From Candidatus Dormiibacterota bacterium (GTDB taxonomy: Bacteria; Chloroflexota; Dormibacteria; Dormibacterales; Dormibacteraceae), in assembly GCA_003151935.1 (NCBI GenBank), contig PLYZ01000010.1:26158-68046 (forward strand): a stretch of DNA of 41,889 nt. Direction: 5' to 3'. Shown here piece by piece: positions 16,700 to 24,676 of this stretch. The stretch's first letter is position 1, and each line of letters opens with the position of its first letter. The position numbers and the translations under genes were made by a program. The notes under the pieces were generated by a model. The model saw only the letters and a program-made list of their open reading frames with translations, had not been told where the DNA came from and did no database searches.

Positions 16700-16903
16700 G
16701 TGAAGCGTTGGATCGACAGCTCGTGGCGAATGGCGCTTGCCGCAGTCGTCGTCATCGCCAACGTCGCAGCGCCTTCGTTGTCCTTCCCACCGCCAAGAGG
16801 TGCCGTCGTGGCAACGAGGGGGACGACTCTCGTGGCCATCACCGCCACCGACACGCCGGCGACGCTTACGCAGATTGAGGCTTTGGTCAACCAGCTTCTA
16901 TAA
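16700..16903 (+). CDS. Possible small secreted or membrane protein
   Basis: A GTG-started frame of 67 codons in the 337-bp space between the serine hydrolase and the lipoprotein gene. It opens with a basic stretch (KRWIDSSWR), then a hydrophobic run (MALAAVVVIANVAAPSLS) that could be a signal peptide or anchor, and a short tail of about 35 residues. There is no clear Shine-Dalgarno and no family that I recognise. It ends just before a tRNA remnant. It could be a real small exported peptide or chance. Confidence 0.35.
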   Translation: MKRWIDSSWRMALAAVVVIANVAAPSLSFPPPRGAVVATRGTTLVAITATDTPATLTQIEALVNQLL

Positions 16904-16918
16904 CCCCGCCAGACGTCG

Positions 16919-16985
16919 TGGTCGCGCGAGATTCGAACTCGCGGTCTCCGGGTCCCAAATCGGAGCTACTTGCCTACCAACGCCA
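16919..16985 (-). pseudogene. Truncated tRNA-Pro remnant (3' half)
   Basis: The minus strand carries the T-arm (GCGAG-TTCGAAT-CTCGC), the TTTGGGA anticodon-loop sequence and a CCA-like end of the intact tRNA-Pro at 17737-17813. The acceptor 3' strand has lost about four bases, the anticodon stem no longer closes around a seven-base loop, and the 5' half (D-arm and acceptor 5' strand) is not recognisable. It lies in the same orientation as the intact gene, 0.8 kb beyond that gene's 3' end. It could be an attachment-site relic or a decayed duplicate. Confidence 0.75.
16926..16959. repeat. Direct repeat copy 1 (att-like, tRNA-Pro 3' half)
   Basis: A 34-bp segment matching 17748-17781 at 33 of 34 positions; the single difference is the base after GGTCTCC (G here, T there). 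It spans the T-arm and part of the anticodon arm of tRNA-Pro, the part of a tRNA gene most often used by tyrosine integrases. Confidence 0.8.
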
Positions 16986-16988
16986 GTG

Positions 16989-17552
16989 TCAGCAGTCTGG
17001 CTTTGCCGAGAAGATTGACGCGGCCGGTCCGGTACCGGAGGCCAGATCGGAGGCAAGCCAGAGACCGTTTTCGAGGGTCATGGTCGCGGTGAAGTCGGGC
17101 GGTGGCGGTCCACGCTGGATGACGACGGTGACGCTGCCGCTGGCGTCGGCGACCGCCGACACGACCTGGGGGGCGACAAAAAGGCCGTTTTGGGTGCCAG
17201 TGATGTAATCCTCGCCGCAGACGCCGGACGGTGGGGCGTCGCCGAAATAGCCGATGCTGGAAAGGTAGTTGAGGCGGTCGCTGAGCACGGGGGCGAACGG
17301 GCAAGCGGCAAAGTTGCTAGCAAGCTGGGAGCAGGGAACCCAAACGCCCGGGCTGCCGGGAAGGGGGACGATGATGCTGCGCGCGGCGGTGCGCGCGGCG
17401 GCCACATCTGGGGTCGGAGAAGGTACAGGCGTCGCGCTGGGAGTAGCCGAGGTCGGTGTGGGACTGGAGACGCTGCTGGTAGCAGCGGTCGCTCCGCAGC
17501 CGGCCAAAGCCACCAGAGCCGCCAAGGGCATCAGAGCACCGAAGAATTTCAT
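16989..17552 (-). CDS. Hypothetical lipoprotein inside the tRNA-Pro-bounded islet
   Basis: A 187-residue exported protein. The N-terminal signal peptide ends in the lipobox LAGC (Cys19) and is followed by a Ser/Thr/Pro-rich linker to about residue 50. The remainder (about 55-187) is a small domain with five further cysteines (WVPCSQ, FAACPF, GVCGED and the C-terminal residue), suggesting disulfides outside the cell; it includes a VTVVIQRG strand and the segment NGLWLASDL. I recognise no family. It sits alone between the intact tRNA-Pro and its truncated copy, so it may be the passenger gene of a mobile segment. No partner gene is nearby. Confidence 0.75.
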   Translation of the reverse strand: MKFFGALMPLAALVALAGCGATAATSSVSSPTPTSATPSATPVPSPTPDVAAARTAARSIIVPLPGSPGVWVPCSQLASNFAACPFAPVLSDRLNYLSSIGYFGDAPPSGVCGEDYITGTQNGLFVAPQVVSAVADASGSVTVVIQRGPPPPDFTATMTLENGLWLASDLASGTGPAASIFSAKPDC

Positions 17553-17736
17553 CGTCCCGCCGATTGCGTCGTCGCAGCGAAACTACCGACAAGTCCCCGG
17601 GGTACGGTCTGCGGGATCGCTGTCGCCCGCATTTGGCCTGTACGATCGAAACGCGTGCGCTCCATGCTGGTGGAACGTCGGCTCAGGCAGTCAGTTACGC
17701 ACCCTCGCGGCAATTGTTAGCTCAACAAAAGGGCGC

Positions 17737-17813
17737 TGGTCGGGCGGGCGAGATTCGAACTCGCGGTCTCCTGGTCCCAAACCAGGCGCTTTGCCGAGCT
17801 AAGCTACCGCCCG
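17737..17813 (-). tRNA. tRNA-Pro (UGG), CCA encoded
   Basis: The acceptor CGGGCGG/CCGCCCG, anticodon arm CCTGG-TTTGGGA-CCAGG (anticodon TGG) and T-arm GCGAG-TTCGAAT-CTCGC fold into a complete cloverleaf, with discriminator A and genomic CCA (17737-17739). The 3' half is duplicated at 16919-16985. Confidence 0.96.
17748..17781. repeat. Direct repeat copy 2 (within intact tRNA-Pro)
   Basis: The partner of 16926-16959, lying inside the intact tRNA-Pro gene. The repeats are 822 bp apart, start to start, and in the same orientation. Confidence 0.8.
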
Positions 17814-17862
17814 CCTTTGTCTCTTTTCGGCGGCGCTCATTCTAGTCAGGCACCATCTGAGT

Positions 17863-18465
17863 TCACCAGCCGTTGCGGTGGACCATGTCGTCGAACTGGC
17901 GACGCCGCTCCTTGAATCGCGTGAGGTCGACGACCTCATCTGAAGCCCGGTGGCCGAGCCCGATCACCCCAAGTAGCTTGTGGCCTTCAGGCACTCCAAC
18001 CTCACGCAGAATGTCTGCTTCTCCGTGCGTGATCCCGAAGTAAAGAGCCCCCACATCGAGGTCAGTGGCAGCCAGCAAGACCAGCATGATCGCCATCGCG
18101 GTGTCGGTCTCCCAGAACTTCACCGGCCAGCGCGCCTCGTCCATCAAACCAAAGGCGACCTTGTCCGGTCGCGAGTACCGCTCGAGGTACGCCGCCTTGT
18201 TGGCCAGCGGCAAGACGATCACTGTCGGCGCGGTGGCGGCGAAGTCCGGAGGATTTAGAAAGGCCGGGTCGTCGGTGATCTCCCAAAAGCGAGAAACCAG
18301 ATCGGGCTTGTCGAGGACCACGAAATCGAAGCCCTGGCTGAAGCCGGCGGAGGGCGCATGGCGGGCGCTCTCGAGGATGCGATCCAACAATTCGGGTTCG
18401 ATTGGCCGCTGGCTGAACTGGCGCACCATGCGCCGCCGCCTGAGCACTTCCTGAAACGTGGCCAC
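17863..18465 (-). CDS. Nitroreductase-family FMN oxidoreductase
   Basis: A protein of about 200 residues of the nitroreductase superfamily. The N-terminal FQEVLRRRRMVRQFSQRPIEPELLDRI carries the FMN-phosphate-binding arginines, ARHAPSAGFSQGFDFVVLD follows as in the family, and the C-terminal HKLLGVIGLGHRASDE segment contributes to the flavin site. These homodimers use NAD(P)H to reduce nitroaromatics, quinones or other electrophiles. I prefer the GTG at 18465; a TTG at 18486 would add seven residues. It stands alone between tRNA-Pro and a membrane-protein gene. The physiological substrate is unknown. Confidence 0.85.
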   Translation of the reverse strand: MATFQEVLRRRRMVRQFSQRPIEPELLDRILESARHAPSAGFSQGFDFVVLDKPDLVSRFWEITDDPAFLNPPDFAATAPTVIVLPLANKAAYLERYSRPDKVAFGLMDEARWPVKFWETDTAMAIMLVLLAATDLDVGALYFGITHGEADILREVGVPEGHKLLGVIGLGHRASDEVVDLTRFKERRRQFDDMVHRNGW

Positions 18466-18521
18466 GATTAGCGAGGATAACCTCAACTGGCGGGCAGGGC
18501 CCCGACCTCACCCCGCGATGG

Positions 18522-18998
18522 CTACTGGTCTAAGGGCAACTTGAGAGGCGCGGGAAGCGAGTCGGCCGCGACGCGCAGCAGGTGCAGGAAAACGTACTCG
18601 AGGAGGAAGCAACCACCGAGCGCCACCACGACCAGAAGAGCCAGCCAGGGATCAGAGACATGAAAATAGTTGACGGGTACCGCCACCATGACGGCCAGCA
18701 CCAGTAAGGCCAGATAGAAGACGAAGTAGTGGAACGGAGCAAACCAGGTCGCCACGAAGAAAGAACCCAATGCAGACGAAGCGGACGGTGGGGGCGACGC
18801 AGTGAGCGGGGCTGGCGTGGAGAGAGAGACGTAGAGAGCTCCCAGAGCCAGTAAGAGGCTCGCGGCAAGGCAGAAAAGCGCGACGACTTCCAGGGTTGCA
18901 CCCACCGTGCGCACGAAAAAGGTTTGAAGGCCGAGCAGGAAGGAAAACAAGGCGTATACCGCCAGGCGGGCGGGTGGTGAAGGGTGCAGATCATGCAT
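18522..18998 (-). CDS. Hypothetical four-helix membrane protein
   Basis: A protein of about 158 residues with four hydrophobic stretches: LAVYALFSFLLGLQTFFV, VVALFCLAASLLLALGAL, YFVFYLALLVLAVMVAV and WLALLVVVALGGCFLLEYVF. A Ser/Pro-rich loop separates helices 2 and 3. I recognise no family. The longer open frame extends to 19064, but the residues before MHDLHPSPPAR are unconvincing. An overlapping frame on the same strand is not hydrophobically organised, which supports this reading. The gene is isolated, with about 180 bp to rdgB upstream. Confidence 0.6.
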   Translation of the reverse strand: MHDLHPSPPARLAVYALFSFLLGLQTFFVRTVGATLEVVALFCLAASLLLALGALYVSLSTPAPLTASPPPSASSALGSFFVATWFAPFHYFVFYLALLVLAVMVAVPVNYFHVSDPWLALLVVVALGGCFLLEYVFLHLLRVAADSLPAPLKLPLDQ

Positions 18999-19178
18999 TT
19001 CTGGCCTAAGCCGGGGCACCGGCGCTGATTGAACGGTTAGCGCCGGCGCACGCGGGTAGTGCAAACGTGGTGAAAGTAAGCGCCACGAGAAGGCACTTGC
19101 CCTGGGTAGGAATCACCGGCGCGAGCATGCGTCGCCGCCCAGAATAATCTCAGTAACTTTGAAGAAGCCGCGGTCTGA

Positions 19179-19769
19179 TCAGGCTGGCGCTGATAGGCGA
19201 TCCAGCGCGCCCGACTCCAGAAGCGTTTGCACTGCCCGAGCCCGGTGGCTGTACAGCTGCTTCTCCTCCGGTGGCATCTCGCCAAAGGTCTTTCCCGTAC
19301 CGGGCACAAGGAAAATTGGGTCGTAGCCGAACCCAGCCCGGCCGCGCCACTCGGGCACGATCTCGCCGCGACATTCGCCCTCGAAGAACTGGGTCGGATG
19401 TTCTGGCACGGCCAGCGCAATCACGCACACGAATCGCGCGCTCCACGGTCGCGGCTTGCCTTCGAGCTGCTTCAAGAGCTCTGCAGTTCGCTCTTCCTGC
19501 GTCGGGCCCAGGCGCGCCGAGCGCAAGCCGGGGTAACCACCCAGCGCCTCCACCTCCACCCCCGAGTCATCTCCCAGGGCCGGAAGGTCGGATCGGCTGC
19601 ACGCGGTTTCAGCTTTGAGCCGCGCGTTCTCCGCGTAGGTCTCCCCCACCTCTTCGACCTCGCTGTCGAAAGCCACGAGCTCGAATCCCGTGTCCGCCAG
19701 CAGCTCTCGATACTCGCGCAGCTTGCCGGCGTTGCCGGAAGCGATAACGAGCCGCCGGCGCTTATCCAA
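19179..19769 (-). CDS. rdgB: Non-canonical purine NTP pyrophosphatase (RdgB/HAM1 family)
   Basis: A 196-residue housekeeping enzyme that hydrolyses dITP, ITP and XTP to monophosphates, keeping deaminated purines out of DNA and RNA. It starts with VIASGNAGKLREYRELL (family motif SxNxxKxxE), has ALGDDSGVEVEALGGYPGLRSAR (the catalytic D-D-S-G motif) and AGFGYDPIFLVPGTGKTFGEM (the G-Y-D-P-I-F motif). The length is typical. The TTG start overlaps the stop of rph by eight bases; rph-rdgB is a widespread gene pair and here follows tatC. It is the last gene of a long minus-strand run. Confidence 0.95.
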   Translation of the reverse strand: MDKRRRLVIASGNAGKLREYRELLADTGFELVAFDSEVEEVGETYAENARLKAETACSRSDLPALGDDSGVEVEALGGYPGLRSARLGPTQEERTAELLKQLEGKPRPWSARFVCVIALAVPEHPTQFFEGECRGEIVPEWRGRAGFGYDPIFLVPGTGKTFGEMPPEEKQLYSHRARAVQTLLESGALDRLSAPA

Positions 19770-20496
19770 GCGCGGCGATAGCTCGCTTCTGTCCCACGAT
19801 CAGCTCTTTGATGCCTTTGCCGGCCAGCGCGAGCATCGACTCGAGCTCGGCGCGCGAGTACGGCGCGCCCTCGGCGGTGGCCTGCAGCTCGACGAGGCGG
19901 CCGTCTTCCGTCATCACGCAGTTGAGGTCGGTCGAAGCGTGGAAGTCCTCGGTGTAGTCCAGGTCGAGCATCGGCGTTCCCTCGACGATGCCGCAGCTTA
20001 CCGCGGCCAGGTACTGGCGCACCGGGACCTCGGCGACCATTCGCGCGTCCTTCATCTTCTTGATCGCCATGTACAGAGCGCAGAACGCACCGGTGATCGA
20101 CGCCGTGCGCGTTCCCCCGTCTGCCTGCAGCACGTCGCAGTCGAGCGTGATGGTCCGCTCGCCGATCTTCCCCATCTCCACGGCGGCGCGCAGCGAGCGA
20201 CCGATCAGGCGCTGGATCTCGTGCGTCCGCCCGCCAATCCGGCCCTGGATCGCCTCGCGCGTGCCGCGGTCGTGGGTGGATCGCGGGAGCATCGAGTACT
20301 CGGCGGTGATCCAGCCCTGTCCGCTGCCGCGACGGTGCTGCGGTACGCGGTCCTCGACGCTCGCTGTGATCCACACGCGCGTGCGCCCCATCTCGATCAG
20401 ACACGAGCCCTCCGCGTGCACGTTCACGCCAAGCTCGATCTTCAGCGGGCGGAGCTCGTCGGGCTGGCGCCCGCCAGACCGCGACACCTCCGTCAT
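19762..20496 (-). CDS. rph: Ribonuclease PH
   Basis: A phosphorolytic 3'-5' exoribonuclease that trims tRNA precursors. The 244 residues match the normal length. The N-terminus has the RPLKIELGVNVHAEGSCLIEMG pattern, then GWITAEYSMLPRST, the arginine-rich IGGRTHEIQRLIGRSLRAAV for phosphate binding, TITLDCDVLQADGGTRTASI and a conserved C-terminal LDLDYTEDFHASTDLNCVM. The start ATG overlaps the tatC stop (ATGA), and its own stop overlaps the rdgB start, so all three are coupled. Confidence 0.97.
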   Translation of the reverse strand: MTEVSRSGGRQPDELRPLKIELGVNVHAEGSCLIEMGRTRVWITASVEDRVPQHRRGSGQGWITAEYSMLPRSTHDRGTREAIQGRIGGRTHEIQRLIGRSLRAAVEMGKIGERTITLDCDVLQADGGTRTASITGAFCALYMAIKKMKDARMVAEVPVRQYLAAVSCGIVEGTPMLDLDYTEDFHASTDLNCVMTEDGRLVELQATAEGAPYSRAELESMLALAGKGIKELIVGQKRAIAALG

Positions 20497-21242
20497 CGCC
20501 TGAGAACCTTGAGCAATAACGCAGTCACCTCATAGAAAAGGTACAGCGGGACGAACATGATCAGGGGTGTCACCAGGTCGGCGCCGGGCGTCAAGAAGTT
20601 GGCGAGCAGACCGAGGCCGAGGAACCAGTACGGCCGGTTCTTGTACAGCCAGCGCGAATTGATGATGCGCATCATTCCCAACATGAAGAGGACCACCGGC
20701 AGCTCGAAGACCAGACCGAACCCGATGGTCATGAGCAGCACGAAGCTGATGAACCCACCGACGTCGGCGAGGTAGACGGTGTTGGGCGGCGCGAACGAGT
20801 TGAGGATCTTGATGTACAGCGGCAGCGCGAAGACGGCCACCGCGACGCCTATCGCGAAGAAAAAGATCGTCGCGACGATCATCGGCAGGATGAACCTGCG
20901 CTCGTGCACGTGAAGGCCGGGGCTGACGAACCACCAGACCTGCTGGATCACGATGGGCGCGGCGATCACGACCCCGATGTAGAGCGCGACCTTCACCTCG
21001 ATGAGCACGCCGCCGGCGGGCTGCAGGTAAATCAAATGATTGATCCCGGCCTGGTTCGAAAGAAAACCGATCACCGGGCGGGAGACGAAGAATGCCGCGA
21101 ACGTCGCCACTCCCCACGCGACCAGGGACACGATCAGCACGCGGCGTAGCGCCTCGAGGTGCTCGATCACGGACATTCGCGGCTCCTCGACGGGAGCGCG
21201 GGAGCGCGGCGCGCGCTGCAGGACCCTGCTCAGTAAGGCCAC
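20493..21242 (-). CDS. tatC: Twin-arginine translocase subunit TatC
   Basis: The six-helix receptor core of the Tat system, which exports folded proteins carrying RR signal peptides. The sequence has the signature MSVIEHLEALRRVL at its cytosolic start, a conserved FVSPGLHVHERRF loop, FELPVVLFMLG, and the end segment ANFLTPGADLVTPLIMFVPLYLFYE. The listed GTG start adds 22 basic residues before MSVIEHLE. An ATG at 21176 with GAGGAG six bases upstream is an equally good start. It follows tatA by 13 bp and overlaps rph by four bases. Confidence 0.96.
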   Translation of the reverse strand: MALLSRVLQRAPRSRAPVEEPRMSVIEHLEALRRVLIVSLVAWGVATFAAFFVSRPVIGFLSNQAGINHLIYLQPAGGVLIEVKVALYIGVVIAAPIVIQQVWWFVSPGLHVHERRFILPMIVATIFFFAIGVAVAVFALPLYIKILNSFAPPNTVYLADVGGFISFVLLMTIGFGLVFELPVVLFMLGMMRIINSRWLYKNRPYWFLGLGLLANFLTPGADLVTPLIMFVPLYLFYEVTALLLKVLRR

Positions 21243-21255
21243 AGGGACGCCAGCC

Positions 21256-21513
21256 TCAGCTCGGCGGGGGACTAGCCTCGGACGTCGAGCCCTTGGCGGC
21301 GCTCTCGGGAGTGACCGCTGCGCTCGGAGCCGGCGGTTCCGGCTTTGCCTGGGCGGCGGTCGTCACCTCGTTGGTCAGCTCTGTGGTCGCCTTGCGAAAC
21401 TCGCGCATCGCTTTCCCCAACGCGCCACCCAGCTCAGGCAGCCGGCCGGGGCCGAATACGATCAGAACGACCACCAGAAGAACGACGATCCAGAGCCAAT
21501 GTTGACCTAGCAT
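21256..21513 (-). CDS. tatA: Twin-arginine translocase subunit TatA/TatE
   Basis: An 85-residue pore-forming Tat subunit. It has a single N-terminal membrane helix ([14 protein letters not shown]), then the hinge [23 protein letters not shown] amphipathic helix that defines the family, then a disordered Ala/Pro/Ser tail. The [10 protein letters not shown] motif is decisive. It sits directly upstream of tatC; no tatB gene is seen, so a two-component TatAC system is likely, as in many Gram-positives and relatives. Confidence 0.95.
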   Translation of the reverse strand: MLGQHWLWIVVLLVVVLIVFGPGRLPELGGALGKAMREFRKATTELTNEVTTAAQAKPEPPAPSAAVTPESAAKGSTSEASPPPS

Positions 21514-21562
21514 CTCGGGGCGATTATAGGACGAAGGTGATCAAGGGACGTTCACCGGTGTG

Positions 21563-22258
21563 TCAAGAAACCTGGATGGTGATCGAGGTGATCGTATCCG
21601 TGGCCTGGAGCAGTTGAGCCTTGTCCATGCCTGAGATCACGGTCCCGAACCGGTTGTAAACGGCCGTCGGCCCAGGGTCCGGCCACGCTGCTTTCTGGAT
21701 GAAGAACTGGCTCCCATTCACCGCGCCTCCAGGGACCCGCGCCATCCCGACCGCCGCGAGGTCCCATGGATCCGTGCTGGGCTCGTCGGGCAGCACGTAG
21801 CCGGGACCGCCGCGCCCGTTGCCCAGCGGATCGCCACCCTGAACCACCCAGTCCTCGCTATCCCAGAACGTGAGGCCGTTGTAGTAGCCGTGGATCGCCA
21901 GGACGATGAAGTTGTTGACCGTGACCGGGGCGATCTCGGGGTGAAGCTGGATGACGATCGAACCCTGCGTGGTGTTGACGGTCGCCTGGTACGAGTGATT
22001 GGCCGTGATGCAGATCGGTTGAGGACCGATGAACTCGTGCTGGCCTATCTGGGTCGACGTCTGGCAGCCCGCAAGCGCAGCCGGTAGCTGGGGCTCGAGC
22101 GCCTTGTCCACCAGCAGACCCGTCCCGAGCACGGCGCCAATCAAGATGGCGACGATGAGAACCGGCGCCCATTGTCGCCCGCGCACTGCTTCGGGAAGGT
22201 CAGCCGTGTCCGCCTCCACTGCCACCGGCCGGCGCGGCGCGATCTTGGCTTTGGTCAC
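21563..22258 (-). CDS. Membrane-anchored cyclophilin-type protein, key catalytic residues altered
   Basis: A 231-residue protein with a cytosolic N-terminus of about 30 residues, one membrane helix (APVLIVAILIGAVLGTGLLV) and an extracytoplasmic cyclophilin domain (about 85-231). The core is recognisable: QGSIVIQLHPEIAPVTVNNFIVLA, VVQGGDPLGNGRGGPGY, VNGSQFFIQ, then YNRFGTVISGMD. Active cyclophilins have F-H-R before the I-Q-G-G-D-P strand; here the sequence is TFWDSEDWVVQGGDP, so the catalytic arginine is missing. It may be a weak isomerase or a binding or chaperone protein for exported substrates, fitting its place beside tatAC. The GTG start overlaps the upstream stop (GTGA). Confidence 0.85.
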   Translation of the reverse strand: MTKAKIAPRRPVAVEADTADLPEAVRGRQWAPVLIVAILIGAVLGTGLLVDKALEPQLPAALAGCQTSTQIGQHEFIGPQPICITANHSYQATVNTTQGSIVIQLHPEIAPVTVNNFIVLAIHGYYNGLTFWDSEDWVVQGGDPLGNGRGGPGYVLPDEPSTDPWDLAAVGMARVPGGAVNGSQFFIQKAAWPDPGPTAVYNRFGTVISGMDKAQLLQATDTITSITIQVS

Positions 22259-23685
22259 TTGCGTGCGGCCGATTCGGCGATGGCCTGCACCAGCCCGTGC
22301 GTCGTGTATTCGCGCGCCACGATCGAGACGGTCAGTCCAAGTTTGCGCGCAACGTCGGCCGTGACCGGGCCCATGCAGGCGATCTCGGCGTCGCCCAGCA
22401 CAGCAGGTAGGCGGTCGTCCGGAAACGCGCGGACGAAGTTGGTCACGGTGGACGAGCTGGTGAAGGTGATCACGTCGACGCCCTCCGCGTTGAACAGGCG
22501 CAGGAGCGCGTCACCCGTCCCCGACGGGCACATGGCTCGGTAGACAGGAAGAATCTCGACTTCGGCACCTCGGTTGGCAAGCAGCGATGGTAGTGCGTCG
22601 CGCGCGACCTCTGCTCGCGGCACCAGCACGTGCATCCCATCCATCTCCCAGCCCTCGAGCGCCTTGGCCAACCCCTCGGCGGTGTATTCCGACGTGATCA
22701 GCTCCGGCCGGAGCCCGTGGCGCTTGAGCGACTCGGCGGTCTCCTGGCCGATCGCGCAGAGCTTTGAGCCGTGCAGCGCGCGCGCGTCCTTGTCGGAAGC
22801 CAGCAGCATCTGAAAGAAGATGTCGACCGCGTTGGCCGACGCGAAAATGACCAGCGCCGTCACCTCCAGGTGCGAGATCGCTTTGTGCACCCGATCGTCC
22901 AACGGCATCGGCTGGATCTCGATCGTCGGGATCTCCACCACGGAAGCGCCCAGCTCGACCAGCTCCCGGCGGAATGGGTCAACCTGGTGCCGCGCTCGTG
23001 TGATCAGGACCCGCCGGCCGTGCAGCGGCCGCTTCGACATCGTATCCAGGCGATCCGCCATGACCACGCCAGGGCCCAGGACGAGAAGAGCGTCCCCGCG
23101 TAATCCATAGGTGGTGGCCTTGCGCGCCAGCTCGCCCAACGGGGCGCTCACCCGATGTTGACCCGGCTGGCCCGGGTTGAGGATCAAGGCGGCCGGCGTC
23201 TCAGAGTCCCGTCCGTCCGACAGCAGTGCTGAGATGCCGGATTCCCACCAGCCCGACGCGAGCCTCAGGACCACAGTTTCCGCGCCCTTGACGAGCCCGA
23301 ATCCGATCGACGCCGAGCGCCCTTCGATGGTGAGCGGGATTCCGCTCATCACGGGCGCCGCCAGTTCGATGATGAGCCCGGGCACCGCTTCGAAATCGAC
23401 GCCCGCCCTCTCGAGCTTCTCCGCGACCTCGCTGCCGTTGGAGAACGCGTACGGGTTGCCCGGAAAAAGCACAGACACCCGCTTGCCGGCGCGAGCGAGG
23501 CGCACGATCTCGTCGGTCGATTGAAACGGCGCCACGTCGGCAGTCGCGGCTGCGAGGTGTAGAAGGTCGACGCCACAGCCATCGCTGTGACGAATGACGT
23601 CAGCGTCCTTGATCGCTTCGACTGCCTGGACGGTGGCCAAGCCTGGGTGTCCAGGTCCGACACCAACGAGCTTGACCTTGCTCAA
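22255..23685 (-). CDS. hemD: Fused SUMT-like / uroporphyrinogen-III synthase (CobA-HemD fusion)
   Basis: A 476-residue two-domain tetrapyrrole protein. The N-terminal part (1-225) is a tetrapyrrole methyltransferase fold: VKLVGVGPGHPGLATVQAVEAI, VPGLIIELAAPVMSGIPLTIEG. The usual G-G-D-P-F SAM/substrate loop is changed to PGNPYAFSNGSE, so methyltransferase activity is uncertain. The C-terminal part (about 225-476, GRRVLITRARHQVDPFRREL to YTTHGLVQAI) is HemD, which closes hydroxymethylbilane to uroporphyrinogen III on the way to heme, siroheme and B12. The start is TTG with GGAG four bases upstream. It overlaps the cyclophilin by four bases. The HemD assignment is firm; the status of the SUMT half is open. 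Confidence 0.9.
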   Translation of the reverse strand: MSKVKLVGVGPGHPGLATVQAVEAIKDADVIRHSDGCGVDLLHLAAATADVAPFQSTDEIVRLARAGKRVSVLFPGNPYAFSNGSEVAEKLERAGVDFEAVPGLIIELAAPVMSGIPLTIEGRSASIGFGLVKGAETVVLRLASGWWESGISALLSDGRDSETPAALILNPGQPGQHRVSAPLGELARKATTYGLRGDALLVLGPGVVMADRLDTMSKRPLHGRRVLITRARHQVDPFRRELVELGASVVEIPTIEIQPMPLDDRVHKAISHLEVTALVIFASANAVDIFFQMLLASDKDARALHGSKLCAIGQETAESLKRHGLRPELITSEYTAEGLAKALEGWEMDGMHVLVPRAEVARDALPSLLANRGAEVEILPVYRAMCPSGTGDALLRLFNAEGVDVITFTSSSTVTNFVRAFPDDRLPAVLGDAEIACMGPVTADVARKLGLTVSIVAREYTTHGLVQAIAESAARK

Positions 23686-23717
23686 GTCTCCATCCCCACC
23701 CGGGACACGCTGACAGG

Positions 23718-24662
23718 TTAGAGCTTTCGGCTAACCACGTAGTCAGTGAGCGCCGTCAGCGCATCGCGGGCCTGTCCCGCTTCAATGGCGCTGAGCTCTG
23801 CGCTTGCCTGACGCGCGAAGTCCTCGGCCTGCGCGAGCGCTCGTTGCGGGGCTCTGCTCTCGCGCACGATCTCCGCCACCGCGAGCGCATCTTGAATACC
23901 GAGCTTGCGTCCATCGTGCAGGACTTTCTTGAGCCTGGCCGCGGTCGGTCCGTCTTCCATCGCGACCATCAGCGGCAGCGTTGCGAATCCTTCGGCGATG
24001 TCCTTGCCGATCGGCTTACCGAGCTCGCCCTCGCTGCCCAGGTAATCGAGCACGTCGTCTGCGATCTGAAACGCAAGGCCCAGGAGTCGGCCGTACGAGT
24101 GCAGCGCGGACCGCTGCACATCCGGCAGGACACCTACCACCGCACCGATGTCACAGCACGCAGCGAGCAGTGCTGCCGTTTTGGCCTCGATGCGGTGCAT
24201 GTACTCCTCGACGCCCGTGCTGTAGCGATAGCGGATCGCCTGCTGCCGGACCTCCCCCGCGCAGATCTCCATGACCGCCCTTGCGAGGATGCCGACAACC
24301 TCGGTCGAGTCGCTCCGGGCCGCGTGCTCGTAGGCTTTGGCGAAGTAGAAATCTCCAACCACGATGGCGGGCTCATTGCCCAGCGAGGCCGCCACGGTCG
24401 GGCGTCCGCGCCGGACCGGCGAACGATCGATGACGTCGTCGTGCACGAGAGTCGCCGCGTGAGTGAGCTCCACCGCCATCGCGGCGGGCGTCAGGCGGCC
24501 GAGGTCGTAGCGGCCACAGCTGGCCGACAGGAGCACGAGCGCCGGACGAACTCGCTTGCCTCCCGCGGCAAACAGATCGGCCATGGGCGCGGACACCACG
24601 CCGGGATCGCGTCCTATCTCTTGGCGCAATTCGGCTTCGACGGTCGCGAGGTCGGCGACCAC
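23718..24662 (-). CDS. Trans-isoprenyl diphosphate synthase (polyprenyl synthetase)
   Basis: A 314-residue enzyme condensing isopentenyl diphosphate onto allylic diphosphates. The first aspartate-rich motif is LVHDDVIDRSPVRRGRPT and the second is QIADDVLDYLG; GGKRVRPALVLLSA precedes them. The residues before the first DDxxD (AATL) are small, and the pattern resembles long-chain (heptaprenyl/octaprenyl, quinone side-chain) synthases more than farnesyl synthase, so a menaquinone-chain role is plausible. The start is GTG, 14 bases after the murI stop. It lies among heme and cell-wall genes, all on the minus strand. Confidence 0.9.
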   Translation of the reverse strand: MVADLATVEAELRQEIGRDPGVVSAPMADLFAAGGKRVRPALVLLSASCGRYDLGRLTPAAMAVELTHAATLVHDDVIDRSPVRRGRPTVAASLGNEPAIVVGDFYFAKAYEHAARSDSTEVVGILARAVMEICAGEVRQQAIRYRYSTGVEEYMHRIEAKTAALLAACCDIGAVVGVLPDVQRSALHSYGRLLGLAFQIADDVLDYLGSEGELGKPIGKDIAEGFATLPLMVAMEDGPTAARLKKVLHDGRKLGIQDALAVAEIVRESRAPQRALAQAEDFARQASAELSAIEAGQARDALTALTDYVVSRKL

Positions 24663-24676
24663 CGGACCGAAGAGCT

